Of a stretch of 64,000 bases of DNA, positions 32,040 to 42,863 are shown one piece after another. The notes below the pieces were generated by a model, which searched no databases, was not told the origin of the DNA, and worked only from the letters and a program-made list of their open reading frames with translations. The position numbers were made by a program, and so were the translations under genes. This stretch comes from Symbiodinium natans (taxonomy: Eukaryota > Sar > Dinophyceae > Suessiales > Symbiodiniaceae), in NCBI GenBank assembly GCA_905221605.1, contig CAJNDS010001068.1, forward strand, positions 108,501 through 172,500, written 5' to 3'. Position 1 is the first letter of the stretch. Each line of letters begins with the position of its first letter.

Positions 32040-32830
32040 TGGCTGTGAAACGTCGCTCCGAAGTTCGTGTTGATCTGCATGGTGGCAGAGACGATCTCGG
32101 AGGGACTGCTGTCTCGATCCCACAGAGACCCGATATCAGATCACGCAGATGCTTCATCGTCTATTTCTCAATACATAACCTTCAGTCAAGGACAATACAC
32201 TGCCTACCGAAATCTTTCAACTCATACTTTGCGCGAATCAATTTGAGCCGAAATATCTGCGTTTTAGGGTTTAAGGTCGAGGGTTTAGAGTTTAAGGAGT
32301 TTAAGGTTCAGAGTTTGGGGTTTAGGGTGTAGGGTACAGTCATAGTTCGGAGAATCCCAACCCTGGGGCCTTTGGCCTGAAGGTGAACACGCACAATGAT
32401 GCTTGCGATGAATCGTGCTATAAAAGAAGATGTCCCGTCTATATGATGAGCGCGCTTTTGGGGCCCGAGTGCAACACTTGGCCGCACTCCTACTAGCGCC
32501 GGGTTTATCTCGACCCACCGGTGTAAAGTCGGCCCAACCCCTGCGGCACACAGCAAAATAAGCCAGAGGAAGGAAGTCACCCCAGGCGGTGTAAAGTCGG
32601 CCCAGCAACAGCGAAACCCGAGGGGCACATAGTTTTTGAGAGCTTTCGCTCCTTTTTACAAAAATGGCACCGGAGCTGTGCAGAGTGGGTTGAGAAGCCT
32701 TAAAACAGCATTTGTAAGCGGTTTTGAATTGCGAAACTGCAGGGGGCACATGGTTTTTCGCGATTTTTCCGATCTAATTGCCGCTACTCGGAAAGTTCAA
32801 GCAATCTGACGTTCACACACTGTTAAGCTG
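32040..32830. other. 3-prime flank of the large element
   Basis: Mixed unique sequence. GGTGTAAAGTCGGCCCA occurs twice 69 bases apart (32,519 and 32,588), and GGGGCACATRGTTTTT twice (32,624 and 32,743). These may lie at or near the element edge. No gene called. Confidence 0.4.
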
Positions 32831-32840
32831 ACAGTCTTCT

Positions 32841-33343
32841 TTACTCCTTGCGTTCGCAACTGTGAGAATCAACACACTCAGCCAGCACTCTTCCGTGCTC
32901 CCTGTGTGCGCAGCTTTGACACACGTGCTTTAGTGAAGACCGTGCGTTTCTGATGTCTCTTGGAGACACACGCAGCTGGTCTGCGCATTTTCCTCGCACC
33001 TTGCGAACTTCACGCAAGCGTTCAGAGGCAAAAGAAAGTGTAGCCTTAACGAGCGCTCCTTCTTGCGACGAGCACTCGCGACACCACGACTGCCAGGTAT
33101 CCTGCGACCAAGGCGATGCTCCTGTCAGCCTCGCCAGCAGCATTCTGCTGCTGATCTGACTAAGAGTTGGGCTGCAGTTCGCCACATGATGAGGCAGGAT
33201 CTTGCACATGCGTAAAATCTTTAATTTCAGGAGCAAAGTGCTCTGATGGATTTGTCGCGATTGCAAAAACCATGTTTTTACTTCACTGTGCAGCGCCTCA
33301 TTCGAAGAAGTTCCGGATGGCAATAGTGCAAGAACTCCAGTGC
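32841..33343 (-). CDS. large element: transposase C-terminus (third catalytic acidic residue)
   Basis: Last exon of the large gene, ending at a stop at 32,841. After acceptor GAACCAAG it reads TGVLALLPSGTSSNEALHSE; the Glu of the S-S-N-E-A-L-H motif is the best candidate for the last acidic residue of a DDE triad, because similar N-E-x-L-H motifs close RNase H-like transposase cores. The rest is basic and Cys-containing (CRECSS, CADQL, CQSCAHRE), possibly binding DNA or zinc. The 116-nt intron 33,344-33,459, which contains the (GT)n tract, joins it in frame to the segment upstream. I know this motif from general transposase knowledge, not from a search. Confidence 0.6.
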
Positions 33344-33459
33344 CTTGGTTCCATGATTATACGTGCGTTCTCCACGTCTCATGGAGCTAAATAAAAAATA
33401 AAAAACAAACACCAACGCACACACACACACACACACACACATAAATCTGAAGAGAACAC
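33344..33459 (-). other. intron in the large gene
   Basis: Donor GTGTTCTCTTCAG, acceptor ACCAAG; holds the (GT)n microsatellite and an in-frame stop if retained. Removal keeps the frame. Confidence 0.55.
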
Positions 33460-33930
33460 GTAATGAATGTCTCCACCGCAGGTTGTTGAGAAGCCATTCA
33501 GTTCTGTCTGGATCGGCCGCGCACCAAAGGACGTGTCCAACACGTTGATTAGCGCCGGTCACCTTTCGATTCATGTCTTCCGGAAACATCGAAGACAGCG
33601 CCGCCAGTGCTTCGATAAATTCCAACCTAGATCGAAAGGGCGTTGAGCCGTCCAGCGTCTCCACGATCTGCTTGGATTTGGCTTTGTTATAGGAGCTATT
33701 CTCGATGTGGTTCCTGCGGCTCCTCTCCGCCTGGCTTAGACCGCGCACATCGTACCCTGAGTAAAATATATCCCAATGGTGCGCAGCAAGTGCATGGTCC
33801 ACCATGTCAAACTTGCGCATGATCTTTCGCAAAAAAATTGCTCCTGGTGTCTTCTTTCGCCAGGTCGCATACCTGATGAGCATAACGTTGTTCTGAAGTA
33901 TTGAGTGCTTCTTGCGGTCATTATCAAAAC
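33460..33930 (-). CDS. large element: transposase core, after a frameshift
   Basis: Continues the transposase between its second and third catalytic acidic residues. It reads MLIRYATWRKKTPGAIFLRK and on to EWLLNNLRWRHSLR at the donor. It is one frame away from the preceding segment: near 33,925-33,930 the coding strand has a run of four T (GTTGTTTTGAT), and one more base there would make the frames continuous. Neither programmed slippage nor sequencing error can be excluded; a decay lesion is the simplest reading. Confidence 0.55.
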
Positions 33931-35051
33931 AACCATCGAATTATAAAAGAAATGCTCAGCTTGAATAAGCTTCTCGTACACAATGCACAAGTGAATAGGA
34001 TCCAGTGCCAAGCATTGCAAGTTCGGCATGATGCGTCGTAGTTCTGCATATAATTTGTGGGTGGCATTGTCCGACGCCACGCACTGGACTTGCCTAAGGC
34101 CTTCTGCCGGAAGGTGCGTCGCTAAAGCAAGGCAAACCTCCTCTGCTCTTTCAGACGAAACAGGAATCAACGCGAGGAGAGCGCCCGTGCGTCCTCTCAC
34201 AGAAAGAACTCTTCGCAATGCTGTTTCGTCATCAAAGGGCGCCTGGTTGCGCTTCTCTCTGCTGGCCCTGTAAGACTCTTGCCCCATGACGCTCATGCAA
34301 CACTTGATTGTTGCATCGATAGACACATACTCGAACTCTTTTGAACGGCAGAATTCGGTCATGATGTCCGCGCAGATCCGCTTCACGCTAGTGGATGTGA
34401 AGATGTCCTCGATGATCGGCCACCAGTGCCGCGTATGAGTCGGCAGCAAAGAGACGAGCTCAGAGCCAGTTCGAAGGATCGAGCTGGCTATTCGGATCTT
34501 AGCCTTATCTGAAAAATAAATTTCGAGTAGCTTCGTACATGTGCACATGCGATCATGCACATTCCGTACGAAGCATGCCCTTTTATTATTATTATTATCA
34601 ACAAAAGATCCATATGTAGATCCAAGAGCCTCGTTGCATTTGGCATAACAAAGAAGTAGTTCCCGGTACACTAAGTCTGCGAAATCCCACGTGTAGTGAA
34701 GATTGCGGACTCGACGAACTACTTCAGATTGGATCAGAGCTTCCAAGTTCCAGAATTCAGGGCCGTGACCTGTGAAGACCAACCGGATCTTTTTGTCGAT
34801 GTAATTGTTGGTGCCGGCGATCTTCGGAATAACCGTCTTGCCCAGTATCTCAGCGCTTCGCTGCAGGTAATTGCCTGCAGCATTTTGTCTATTTTCAGGC
34901 TTTTCTTGGGCTGTCAAGATAAAGCAGCCTGCGGCTTGTTCCACCTGTTTGCGCATCTCAGTCTCGTCATACCAAATCTGTGGATCTATGAACTTGTGAT
35001 TTGGCTTGTAGACGGCATCGAGGTGCGAACTGTAGAGAGACTGTCCAACTC
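33931..35051 (-). CDS. large element: ATPase C-half and DDE transposase core
   Basis: First part, in line with the upstream exon, completes a D5/SF3-like ATPase: GGVGQSLYSSHL ends a Walker A-like loop in which Lys is replaced by Gln, and CFILTAQEKPEN about 40 residues later is Walker B-like. Second part is an RNase H-like transposase core: YVSIDAT (Asp at about residue 248 of this open frame) is the first acidic residue and CVASDNATH (Asp at about 330) the second, followed by LQCLALDPIHLCIVYE, which resembles the D-x-x-H helix of MULE-type cores. The ATPase assignment rests on motif shape only; the transposase is firmer. An alternative is a degenerate helicase fused to a viral integrase-like fold. 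Confidence 0.6.
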
Positions 35052-35203
35052 CTGGCACACGTGATTTCTGTTAGTCGGAATGATTAACATGCATTTGTCG
35101 ACGTTATCAGAGTCCAGACTCTTCTAGAATGACGCAGGCGTTCGGACACTGAACATCTAGAATTGATTGCGTTGTAGTCGATAGTCATTAGCAAATCAGG
35201 AGC
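35052..35203 (-). other. GC-AG intron inside the Walker A loop
   Basis: Border GGAG/GCTCCTGA to TGCCAG/GAGTTG, 152 nt. Splicing restores one continuous loop; retention gives a stop after two codons. Confidence 0.55.
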
Positions 35204-35298
35204 CTCCAGGGCTGACACCAATGAAGCAGCGCACAATGTTCTCGCCCCGCTTTGCCAAGGCGAGGGCTGCTTGATTGCACGCAAACACCTGAAACTCG
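35204..35298 (-). CDS. large element: ATPase exon with P-loop start
   Basis: Reads EFQVFACNQAALALAKRGEN then IVRCFIGVSPGG. A hydrophobic strand leading to S-P-G-G is the expected approach to a Walker A loop. Introns of 50 nt (35,299-35,348) and 152 nt flank it; both joins keep frame. Confidence 0.6.
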
Positions 35299-35348
35299 CT
35301 GAAATCAGGAAAGCTAGTGCTATTAGGATTTGTATTTAAAAACTAAAC

Positions 35349-37537
35349 AAGTTCCAGATAATCGCTGCATCCCAAGCTGCCTCGTTGTTCAACCAGAAGG
35401 TTTCGCTGTAAAATTGTTCGAGTCTTTCCTGCGCAGCCTTCAGAACTGGATCGTGCATGCTGCGGAGAAGCCGGTGTGGGACATGCAGGTAGAGGTTGTC
35501 ACTTGGCTGACCTGCAACGAAAGTACAATTTTCGCCAGGGGTCTTGTCGTATACAACAGCACAATCAGCGTAAGCGATCCCAGATGTGCGATGTTGGGGA
35601 CTGTTGCACCATTCCACCACCAAATTGAAAATCTTGTCTTCCAAAAGCTTGATCTGCAGCATGCTACATGCTCTCGTCAGAGAGTCTGCAGTGCCCTGGC
35701 AGCGGCTACCGCTCTCATCCGCTTCCATGGACTCGCCTTGTGCAACGACCTCTTCACCGATCATGGATCTTCCTCGGCGAGCTCGCGAAGGAATGTGACC
35801 CCTCGCAGCATCTTCGCAGCTGTTCAAAAGAGAAACAGGGCCGTTGTGTTCAAGCAAAAGCCTCTAAACTTCATTCAGAAGATGCTCGTCCGTGGTTAAT
35901 CGCGCAGCTCCCATTAGTCTAAAAAGGCCTTCGAGATGCAAGAAGAAATTCTTACATCTCGCAAGAGTACTTTGCGGTGGCACGCCTCGGTGAAGGCGAA
36001 AGGCTCCGTCGAGATAAAAGTAAATGTTGCCGTCGTGGCAACGCAAGTGTGTATTTCCTTCCACGACCCATAAAAGCATAACCAATTCTCGAACATGCAA
36101 ATCCGTCAGGCGAAGTCGATACACTGCCAAAGCACCTGTAACAACACGGAGCAGCTTCTCGTCCATGTCTGGAAAACGTGTCTGGACTGATGCCCTAATG
36201 CGGTCAACGTACTCAGGAATAGTCGGCTCAGATGAGGCAGGTCGAGGCAGAGCGTCCTGTAGATGCAGATCGGCTTGCGTACGAAGCTTTTGAAAGCTTT
36301 CGAAGAACTTCTCCACAGTGTCTTCCGCTCCCTCCATAGTGCGTCGTGTTCGGGCTTTTGCAAGAAGTGTCTGGCGCGCTTCATCTTTGGCAGCGTTTTC
36401 TTCCAAAATCTGATTCAGGTCCTGTTCGAATTGATGCGACAAGGATGCCTGCGTGACTGGTTCATCATCTCTTGCTGGAAAAGGAAAGTCAGCTTGCTCC
36501 ATATCATCCTCCTCAAGTTTCTGTCCAAATTCTGGCATCCCATCGTCCTGCGAAGCGGCTCCTCCACGAACGTCTGGACCCATGCCGTTTCGCCCACCTG
36601 GAAACACATGCTCAACAATGAAAGTGATGAGAGTTCGCATCCAGTTCTCCGGAGGCTGATCTGATTCCGCAGGATGCCCCACGCGATCGACCAGCAGGTC
36701 CTGCCTTGCTGAATTACCACGCAACATTGTATGCACGTACATACACAGAATACACATCTTGTTCGGAAAGTCATCTTTAAGCATTCTCAAGAAGTTCCTG
36801 GCCAGGAACATCGCCTTTTCCCACTGTCGTTTGCTGCGGAGAGCAGCATGCGTGGGATCTGGAATTAAATGCATGGCGGCAGGAAAAGCTTCGAAAAAAT
36901 CATTGTTCTCACGGATAGTGCCGCCAACAACTCTTCTACGATGCTCCTGAGTGTGCGCAGCTGCTCCTCCCACATAATCTGACAGATGGAGCCGGCAATG
37001 CGGACATGATCTCCAAGGAACAGCGCCGACGTGGCGTGCGCAAACCCATGCGCAGCAAACAGGGCAAACAGACCATCTTGGAAATAAAAGACTGTGAGTC
37101 TCCTTGCAAAAGGCACACTGGATGCGGGCGTTGTGAAGAATGTCGGACGGCAGAGGCTTCACATGCAATTCTTCATTCCTGTTTCGCTCTTGACCGCAGT
37201 ACGCCCAAATATACAATTTGGCGAGCGGGGCTGCCATTTCCGGTGCGTCTGGATGGCATCTGAGGGAAACCACAGTAACGCCGTTCAGGTCCAAGGAAAA
37301 GATGCGCTGGCTCCACCGCAAATGAACAGTGTTTTGGATATCGGATTGCATTCTGGCAGCAGATACATGAGGACGCACAGCGAAGCTATTATAGCCGTAA
37401 GACCAGGACTGCTGATCTGTGCGCAGATTCTCTACCCGAACGTAGGATCTAGCAGAACTTCCTGCCTCTTTGACTCCGATGTAGAGACCTCGGACATTTC
37501 CCGAAAACCGAAGTTCAAAAGCAGCCGCGCCCATCGT
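35349..37537 (-). CDS. large element: second beta-sandwich and zinc finger, helicase N-domain
   Basis: Begins with a copy of the beta-sandwich-like module (LYIGVKEAG...VHLRWSQRIFSLDLNG, compare VYFGVKSVI...VVLLRWSTRSLQLDLNG in the first copy), then a zinc finger C-x2-C...C-x2-C...C-x2-H...C-x2-C (CAFC, CPVC, CARH, CPHC). A charged linker follows, then GNIYFYLDGAFRLHRG and DNLYLHVPHRLL, which resemble the N-terminal domain that precedes D5-type primase-helicases. A single in-frame TAG at 35,864-35,866 splits it; the same frame stays open on both sides and looks equally coding. The upstream junction at 37,535-37,540 is a one-base frameshift. The parallel strand frame (35,330-35,899 plus) is a shadow. 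Confidence 0.55.
35864..35866 (-). other. in-frame TAG in the large gene
   Basis: Coding strand GAA GTT TAG AGG CTT. Frame continues for about 170 codons after it. A nonsense mutation is most likely; one base change from a sense codon explains it. Confidence 0.6.
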
Positions 37538-39501
37538 GGCTGAACAGATTCAACACCTCGGAATGAAGTTCGACCCACCGGAGCATAGGCAGCTCGCCAC
37601 ACAAGCTTCGTCTGAGGAGGGATCTCGCGGAGCATAGCCATTTGCGGCATGTTGACGCAAAGTGTGCGGCAATGCTGCAGCATCTGGTACAAAAGGCGCA
37701 GGCGGTTCTGATCCTGAAATTCTGGAGTGTCGATAAACAGATCACATCCACGCCATTGTTCGCAATGAGAAACACTAGCCTTCATGCTCCTAGAGACAGC
37801 TGCTAGATTCTTGAGATAAGTCCAGGAGAAGAATAAACTTGGCATTGTTGCCATCGCGTCGACTGGCAATGCACCACCGGCTGCACCACCGGCCTGATCC
37901 TTTCGACGAGTCTGCATCATAGCCGCGGTAGCTGATTCCATCCTTGGGACTTCATCTATAAAAGGCATGCTTCCATTATCAGGATGGCAAACAATTACCA
38001 TTCGCGAAATTGTCAGGCCGTAATATTTTTCCAGAATGTACCTGTATGCGTTAAGCTGCAATCTGTACTGCATGCCGGCGCAGTCATCCAAATGACTGAG
38101 CGGATGCCTCATCTTGCTGGATGAGACGAACTTGTTTCGCAGCTCAGCAGTTCTCTTCCAATCAGCAAGAAGAAAAGTGCCGTCTTGAAGCCTGGCGCAG
38201 AAATCAATGGAGCCAGCTAGATTTTCGTCTTCTGCAAAAATCACCCATTCTGTTCGCCAGGCAGTGCATGTTGACTCGGATCGCAGGAAGCATTGCAAAA
38301 GACTGAATTCTGGAGAAGCGGTAGGCACCATGTGGCCATTCAAATATGCTTCGAAAAGAAAATGCATCCATGTGCCGTAATGCGCAGCTTCTTCTCCATG
38401 GACACGCCATTTGTGCTGAATCTCGTCTGCAGACAGGCACAGCGTCGAGATGTGGACCGATAGTGCATCAACGTCAAGCAGGGCGCGAAGCGCCTGGCAG
38501 ATTCGAGGTTCATCACGAGGACAGCTGGAATACATTTCCAATAAATGCGGCGCAGCCATTGCAACTCTAGCAAAAGAATAAATGGGGGGACTTTCGCGCA
38601 AATAGCCCGCACGTGGCCAGCGAGGTCCGCTCATCATGCCAAGGATCACTTTGTCTGCGTCGAAGCTAGAGCAAAAGGAATGGATCAGACCTGTCACAGA
38701 GCCGTTAGTTTGAACATGATCGACGAAGTAGACATGGTCTTGCGCTCGAAACACCACTCGAGAATCTCGGCAATGTGGATGCAGACATTTAAGTATGTCC
38801 ACATCTGGGGCGCTTGAAGGGTCGAAGACAGCAGGGCTGTGTGGCAATTGCACATCCGCAGCATGAAGTAAAATGGGAAGCTGTCCGTTCATGCGGGCGA
38901 CTCTTCTCGCCTTTTTCTGCAGGGCCTGCATTCTGGATTCTGCCAGGCGTTTGCGTTGTTCCTGAGTGAAAGAAGAATCCGATCCTCCTAGATTGTCTTG
39001 TGCTTCAGTGTCCGATGAAGCTTCCAGGAACCGCGAGGCCAGATTGATCCTAACAGCATCGCACCATTCATGCGCGTCGTCCACAGAGATCTCACTTTCT
39101 GTATCGGACAACCTGGACCCGTACTCACTGCGCATGACCATCCTCAGCCGCTGATCCTCCGCGTACTGAGTAGCCATCATATCTTGTAGCTGCGCAAAAA
39201 TAGGGCGTCTGGGTTGAGGAGTTGCCAGCATCGGCTCTTGTGTCTGCTGTTGCCATTGCACCTGGTGCCACGTTTGCAAGAAGTCTTCGGCAGATGCAGC
39301 GTCAACTTGCTTGCCACCATGGGCGTCTTCACCTGTAAATAAATTAATCGGCACCATGCGACACTTAGGGCAGGTTGAGTTATCGTCATATTCCCCGCGT
39401 CTGTGCGAAGCGCAGATCCAGATTCTGCATAGGGGACAGATTGCCCATGTGGACAATTGCACAGTGTTGTTCACGCCGCAGAGAGAGCACCTCGAGAACC
39501 A
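37538..39501 (-). CDS. large element: zinc finger 1, RecB-type nuclease, second F-box-like module
   Basis: Starts after acceptor AGCTAGCAG with WFSRCSLCG, completing zinc finger 1 (CSLC, CPLC, CASH, CPKC). Counting from the GTG at 39,474, a motif SVTGLIHSF...FDADKVI lies at about 259-276, then the PD-(D/E)XK core: GTWMH with His 371, E375, E409 (RTEW), D424 (GSID) and D438-x-K440 (LADWK), followed by QLNAYRYIL, the Q-x3-Y helix typical of RecB/AddB/Cas4-like nucleases. All catalytic positions are present. I associate the S-V-T-x-L-I-H/F-D-A-D pair with RecB-like nucleases of large DNA viruses. The end (LFFSWTYLKNLAAVSRSM, LFIDTPEF, MLREIPPQT) repeats the F-box-like region of the first segment. 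The last sense codons before the shift are near 37,540. Confidence 0.65.
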
Positions 39502-39634
39502 CTGCTAGCTTAATACCTATTCATGACTGCGCAATGCAACATGTTCTTGTTTGGCTAGCCTCACACGCAAATGCTCTTTTGCGCGGTTAACGTGAATTGT
39601 TAAGCTACGAAATCACGGTCGGCCTTGGTTGCAC
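39502..39634 (-). other. intron in the large gene
   Basis: 133 nt, GTGCAACC to GCTAGCAG; joins the first beta-sandwich segment to zinc finger 1 in frame. Confidence 0.55.
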
Positions 39635-40747
39635 ATCGGATGCCACCGGCGTCAGCATGGGACGCAAGGCGGGGACACGCCGCGGCTGCTGTGCATGCAA
39701 GAAAACCCATGCAAATGTAGAAGAGAACTGCGTGGGAGCGTTCTCGGCTTCAGCATGCAAAACTGCTCGACCCACGATCGCGCCGTTGAGGTCCAGCTGC
39801 AGACTGCGTGTGCTCCAGCGTAGAAGAACTACATTCGGCGAGCCTGGCGATGAAAAGAAATTATGAATATTGGATGCAGGGCATCGTCGGGGTGCACTGC
39901 CTGTAAGCCCAATGTGAATTTCAGCAGCCGTGTCGTGCGGGTTCACCACCATGAAATAAGCTCTCAGATCGGAAATAACACTCTTGACGCCAAAGTAAAC
40001 TGACTTTGTGTGCGAAGGCAAAGTCAAAGAGTATCTGGCTGCTCCAAATAAAGCGTGCGAGGACTCCCACCCCTCGACTTCGTCGCCGGGCAGCCTCAGC
40101 TGATGGGCCTGCCAGGTGGTCAGGCAGCGATCAGGCACGTGCCGCAAGGACGCAAGTTGCGGGATGTCCAGTGTGACTGTCCGAGCATGCAGGAAACGGC
40201 GCATCGCACGACGTGTGCGTGCGCCGTTCCGTGCCAGCTCGGGCACATCCAGTCGGATGTGCTTATCATCCCAGTATCTCTCCTGGTAAACAATGTCGCG
40301 AATCGTCACACAACAGGCCGCGATGGCTTGAATGTCTGTGTAGACAAACAAAAAAATCGGGATTTCGCGGAGCACTTCTTCAGCGACCTGATCCAAAGCC
40401 CCGCCTGCAGCCTCTGTAAGTAATGCGACAAAGTCGTGCGCCAAAGCATTGGCGTCGTGCCAGGACCATCCCCAGCATGCGACCTTGTAAGATGGCAGAT
40501 AAACAATGCAGTCTGCGCCTGAGTAATTCTCGCCGAAACCAAATTTCCGCAAAAGAGGAGAGTGCGAATGCATCGCGTAGCCATCCTCCGGGGGAGCCTC
40601 GGCGTAAGCCTCTGACAAGACCACATTCTTGCGCCGAATGAGCACATATTGGTTGTCCTGGGTATACTGCTCCAAATGAGCAGCATTTGGCAAAGGGACC
40701 GACAGAAAGACTTGCTGAGGCAATTTTTGTCAGATCTGCACGAACAT
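39635..40747 (-). CDS. large element: N-terminus with F-box-like and beta-sandwich modules
   Basis: Open for about 360 codons from QVFLSVPLPNAAHLEQYTQ. The middle (LREIPIFLFVYTDIQAIAAC...RYWDDKHIRLD) resembles an F-box or similar helical hairpin followed by a strand and leucine-rich stretch; the end (VYFGVKSVI...WSTRSLQLDLNG) resembles a SPRY/concanavalin-type beta-sandwich. Both recur later in the protein. The start is uncertain: an ATG with good context (CCACCATG) at 40,747 would need a ~28-nt intron before 40,716; an upstream ATG at 40,842 is in another frame. It is divergent from the plus-strand gene at 40,997. Confidence 0.5.
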
Positions 40748-40996
40748 GGTGGCGAGATCCCGGAGCCACGAACATTGCCGCCGCTGTTTTCCAGCCAGCA
40801 GAAGGACACTGATGTTTCGTATTTGATTTGATGCGGTTGCATTGTTACTGCAATTCTGCGAGCGTCAGTTTAGATTGATTAATATGAATGCTCTACGAGG
40901 AATTGCTGCTCTATCGAAGCGAAGTTGCGCAGCAAAAAGCTCAGGCGGAAGTATTTTTTCGATTGAACATCACTTATTTTAACTTGAAGCGCAATC

Positions 40997-41484
40997 ATGA
41001 AGGAGAAGAAGGCAAAGGAAGACCGTCGTAAAGAAAAGAAGGCGTGCTTGGCTTTGCGTGCATACGCTTCTGATGTCACCATAACTGACATTGTTTTCGG
41101 ATGAATACATGTTCACAGGTCACGTGTTCGTGCACAATGATGGCATGAATGTCATTCAAGATATCAAGATATATAACATGTCACCGTCTGTGCCAGGTTG
41201 TGAAACTTCCTCACGACCGATCTTTCGAGTCCATGGCGCTTCGTCCACGATGCCGAGGCGGCGTGCCCATCTGCTGGCTTCTTGCACTGACTCCGTCCTG
41301 GCGGAACTACTGTTCTCGAAAGCCTAGTTGCTGTGTTGATTTGACTGATCTACTTACCTGGTGTCCGAAATCCGCAGATTTCTCCGCTGCCATCGATTCG
41401 GCCCCCGAGCGACTGGGACCTTTGATTGCAAGAGATTTATCTGGAAAGCGCAACATCCATTGCGTGACTTATTCTAGTGCTTAA
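40997..41484 (+). CDS. small two-exon gene, unknown protein
   Basis: Exon 1, 40,997-41,092, opens with ATG (MKEKKAKEDRRKEKKACLAL), very basic. Intron 41,093-41,196 is 104 nt, GTTTTCGG to TGTGCCAG. Exon 2, 41,197-41,484, reads VVKLPHDRSFESMALRPRC and ends in a stop, giving 127 residues. The splice keeps the frame exactly. Cysteine- and tryptophan-rich centre (CCVDL, LLTWCP). It lies head-to-head with the large gene (about 150-250 bp between starts), so a shared promoter region is possible. Its strand is unlike its neighbours. Family not recognised. Confidence 0.5.
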
Positions 41485-41586
41485 TACAGTTCAAATGAGC
41501 AGCAGCGACGTTTTCCGTCATGTGGTCTTGGAGTTGTGTCGTTGTTGCGGTCGTCCTGTCATCATTCTTCTCGAGAAGTAAAGTAG

Positions 41587-42185
41587 TCATAAGAAATATA
41601 AAGAAAACCTGCGTGCTGTCAAGGAACTCCGTGCCACCGGCTTGGCGATCTCCAGCGCTGGAAACACTGTATTCATCGCACGCCTCGACGCCACGAGAAA
41701 GCAAAGCGCACCTCGATTAAAAACTTCAGGCACCAAAACGCAATCTGCCTTCAGTTGGAAAAGGCCCTCAATCATCTGCGGGTTCAGCAGGTGCGTGCGC
41801 AGGTCGTGTGAGTACTTCAGAGCCGTCTCATGCTGGGCGCTCAGATGCACGGGCTGCCACTCATGCGTCCTGTGCCCCTGGTTAATCCACAGCCCATCTT
41901 CGTCAGTGCGCAGGGCAACGAAATGGCTGTTGAAATTTGCAACGAAACTGCCCGAGTGAAGTAGGAGGTGGATGGGCACGGCGGTCAGGCAATGCCTTAT
42001 GCGCGTTTGCTTACAAACTGCAAAATGACAGAACATGCTTCTTTTACCTAGTGGCCGGAACGGCGCAAGGAAGCGGTTGCCGTCCGCCAGAGCCCAGTAC
42101 GGGCCATCGCTCTGATACGGGATTTTAAACCCAAAGCATCTGAGGCTGTCGATGAGACAGACCTCTTTGCGGACGTCGCTCTTTC
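41587..42185 (-). CDS. last exon of an unknown multi-exon gene
   Basis: After acceptor TTATTCCGCAG the frame reads KSDVRKEVCLIDSLRCFGF, later VPIHLLLHSGSFVANFNSHF and VALRTDEDGLWINQGHRT, with stop at 41,587. The S-H-F-V-A-L strand followed by W-I-N-Q is reminiscent of the His-containing strands of papain-fold deubiquitinases, but no Cys motif was confirmed. The final 20 codons may be untranslated if a donor is used earlier. Confidence 0.45.
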
Positions 42186-42450
42186 CTGCGGAATAAGTGT
42201 CTTGCTTTAATTGCTAGGATCATGCTGAACAAACAAAAAATCTGCATGCCTGGTCCATGCGCATCTGCCTGCAATGGCTGCATGCCTTGCAAGCTTACTT
42301 CTGTCACGCTCATCGCATCACGCTGACTGTGTTACTGCCGAGTCCGCCTGGTCGCAGATCCCGCAAGGAAAGATTCTTGTGACAAGCAGAAAGCCGTGGG
42401 CCTGCAATGTTGTCTAGACAAGGTAGAAGACAAATTAAAAATAACGGAAC

Positions 42451-42669
42451 CTCTGCTGGATCGGTACCCCTTGTACCACGCCGCGCGATGGATCCGCCTC
42501 CAGGCTCGCAAGTCCTGCGCCACGATCAGGCTCTGCCGAACATGATTGTTCCGAGTAGATCTATCAACCTGCAGGCCAAGATTACATATTGTGTTGAGTT
42601 CCTTGGAAGCCTTGTTCTTGGCAGTGCTGGTTCGGTAGCGCTTCCAAATCGATCGCACCAATGCATCAC
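42451..42669 (-). CDS. exon of the same unknown gene
   Basis: 219 nt after GTGGATCAG, donor GTTCCGTT. Reads DALVRSIWKRYRTSTAKNKA, 72 open codons, basic. Its phase does not match the exon at 42,864, so an exon is missing between them. Confidence 0.5.
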
Positions 42670-42863
42670 CTGATCCACAAATGACAAATCCTACGGTGTG
42701 GCTCTTTCAGCAAGCTATAAGCATATTTTAAACATGTTTAATTCAGGACAGAGTACACCATCCAGCAGGTTCCAGCCAGATGGTGTCCATCGCGGGTCTG
42801 TCTTGCTTCTTTGCGAAGCCAATGTAGTGCCCTCAGCGCATGGCTACTAACCAAAAAAATAAC

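Noticed and set aside
35330-35899. Plus-strand open frame of 189 codons
   Set aside because: Antisense shadow: the minus strand here continues the large gene in frame and fits the helicase-like context.
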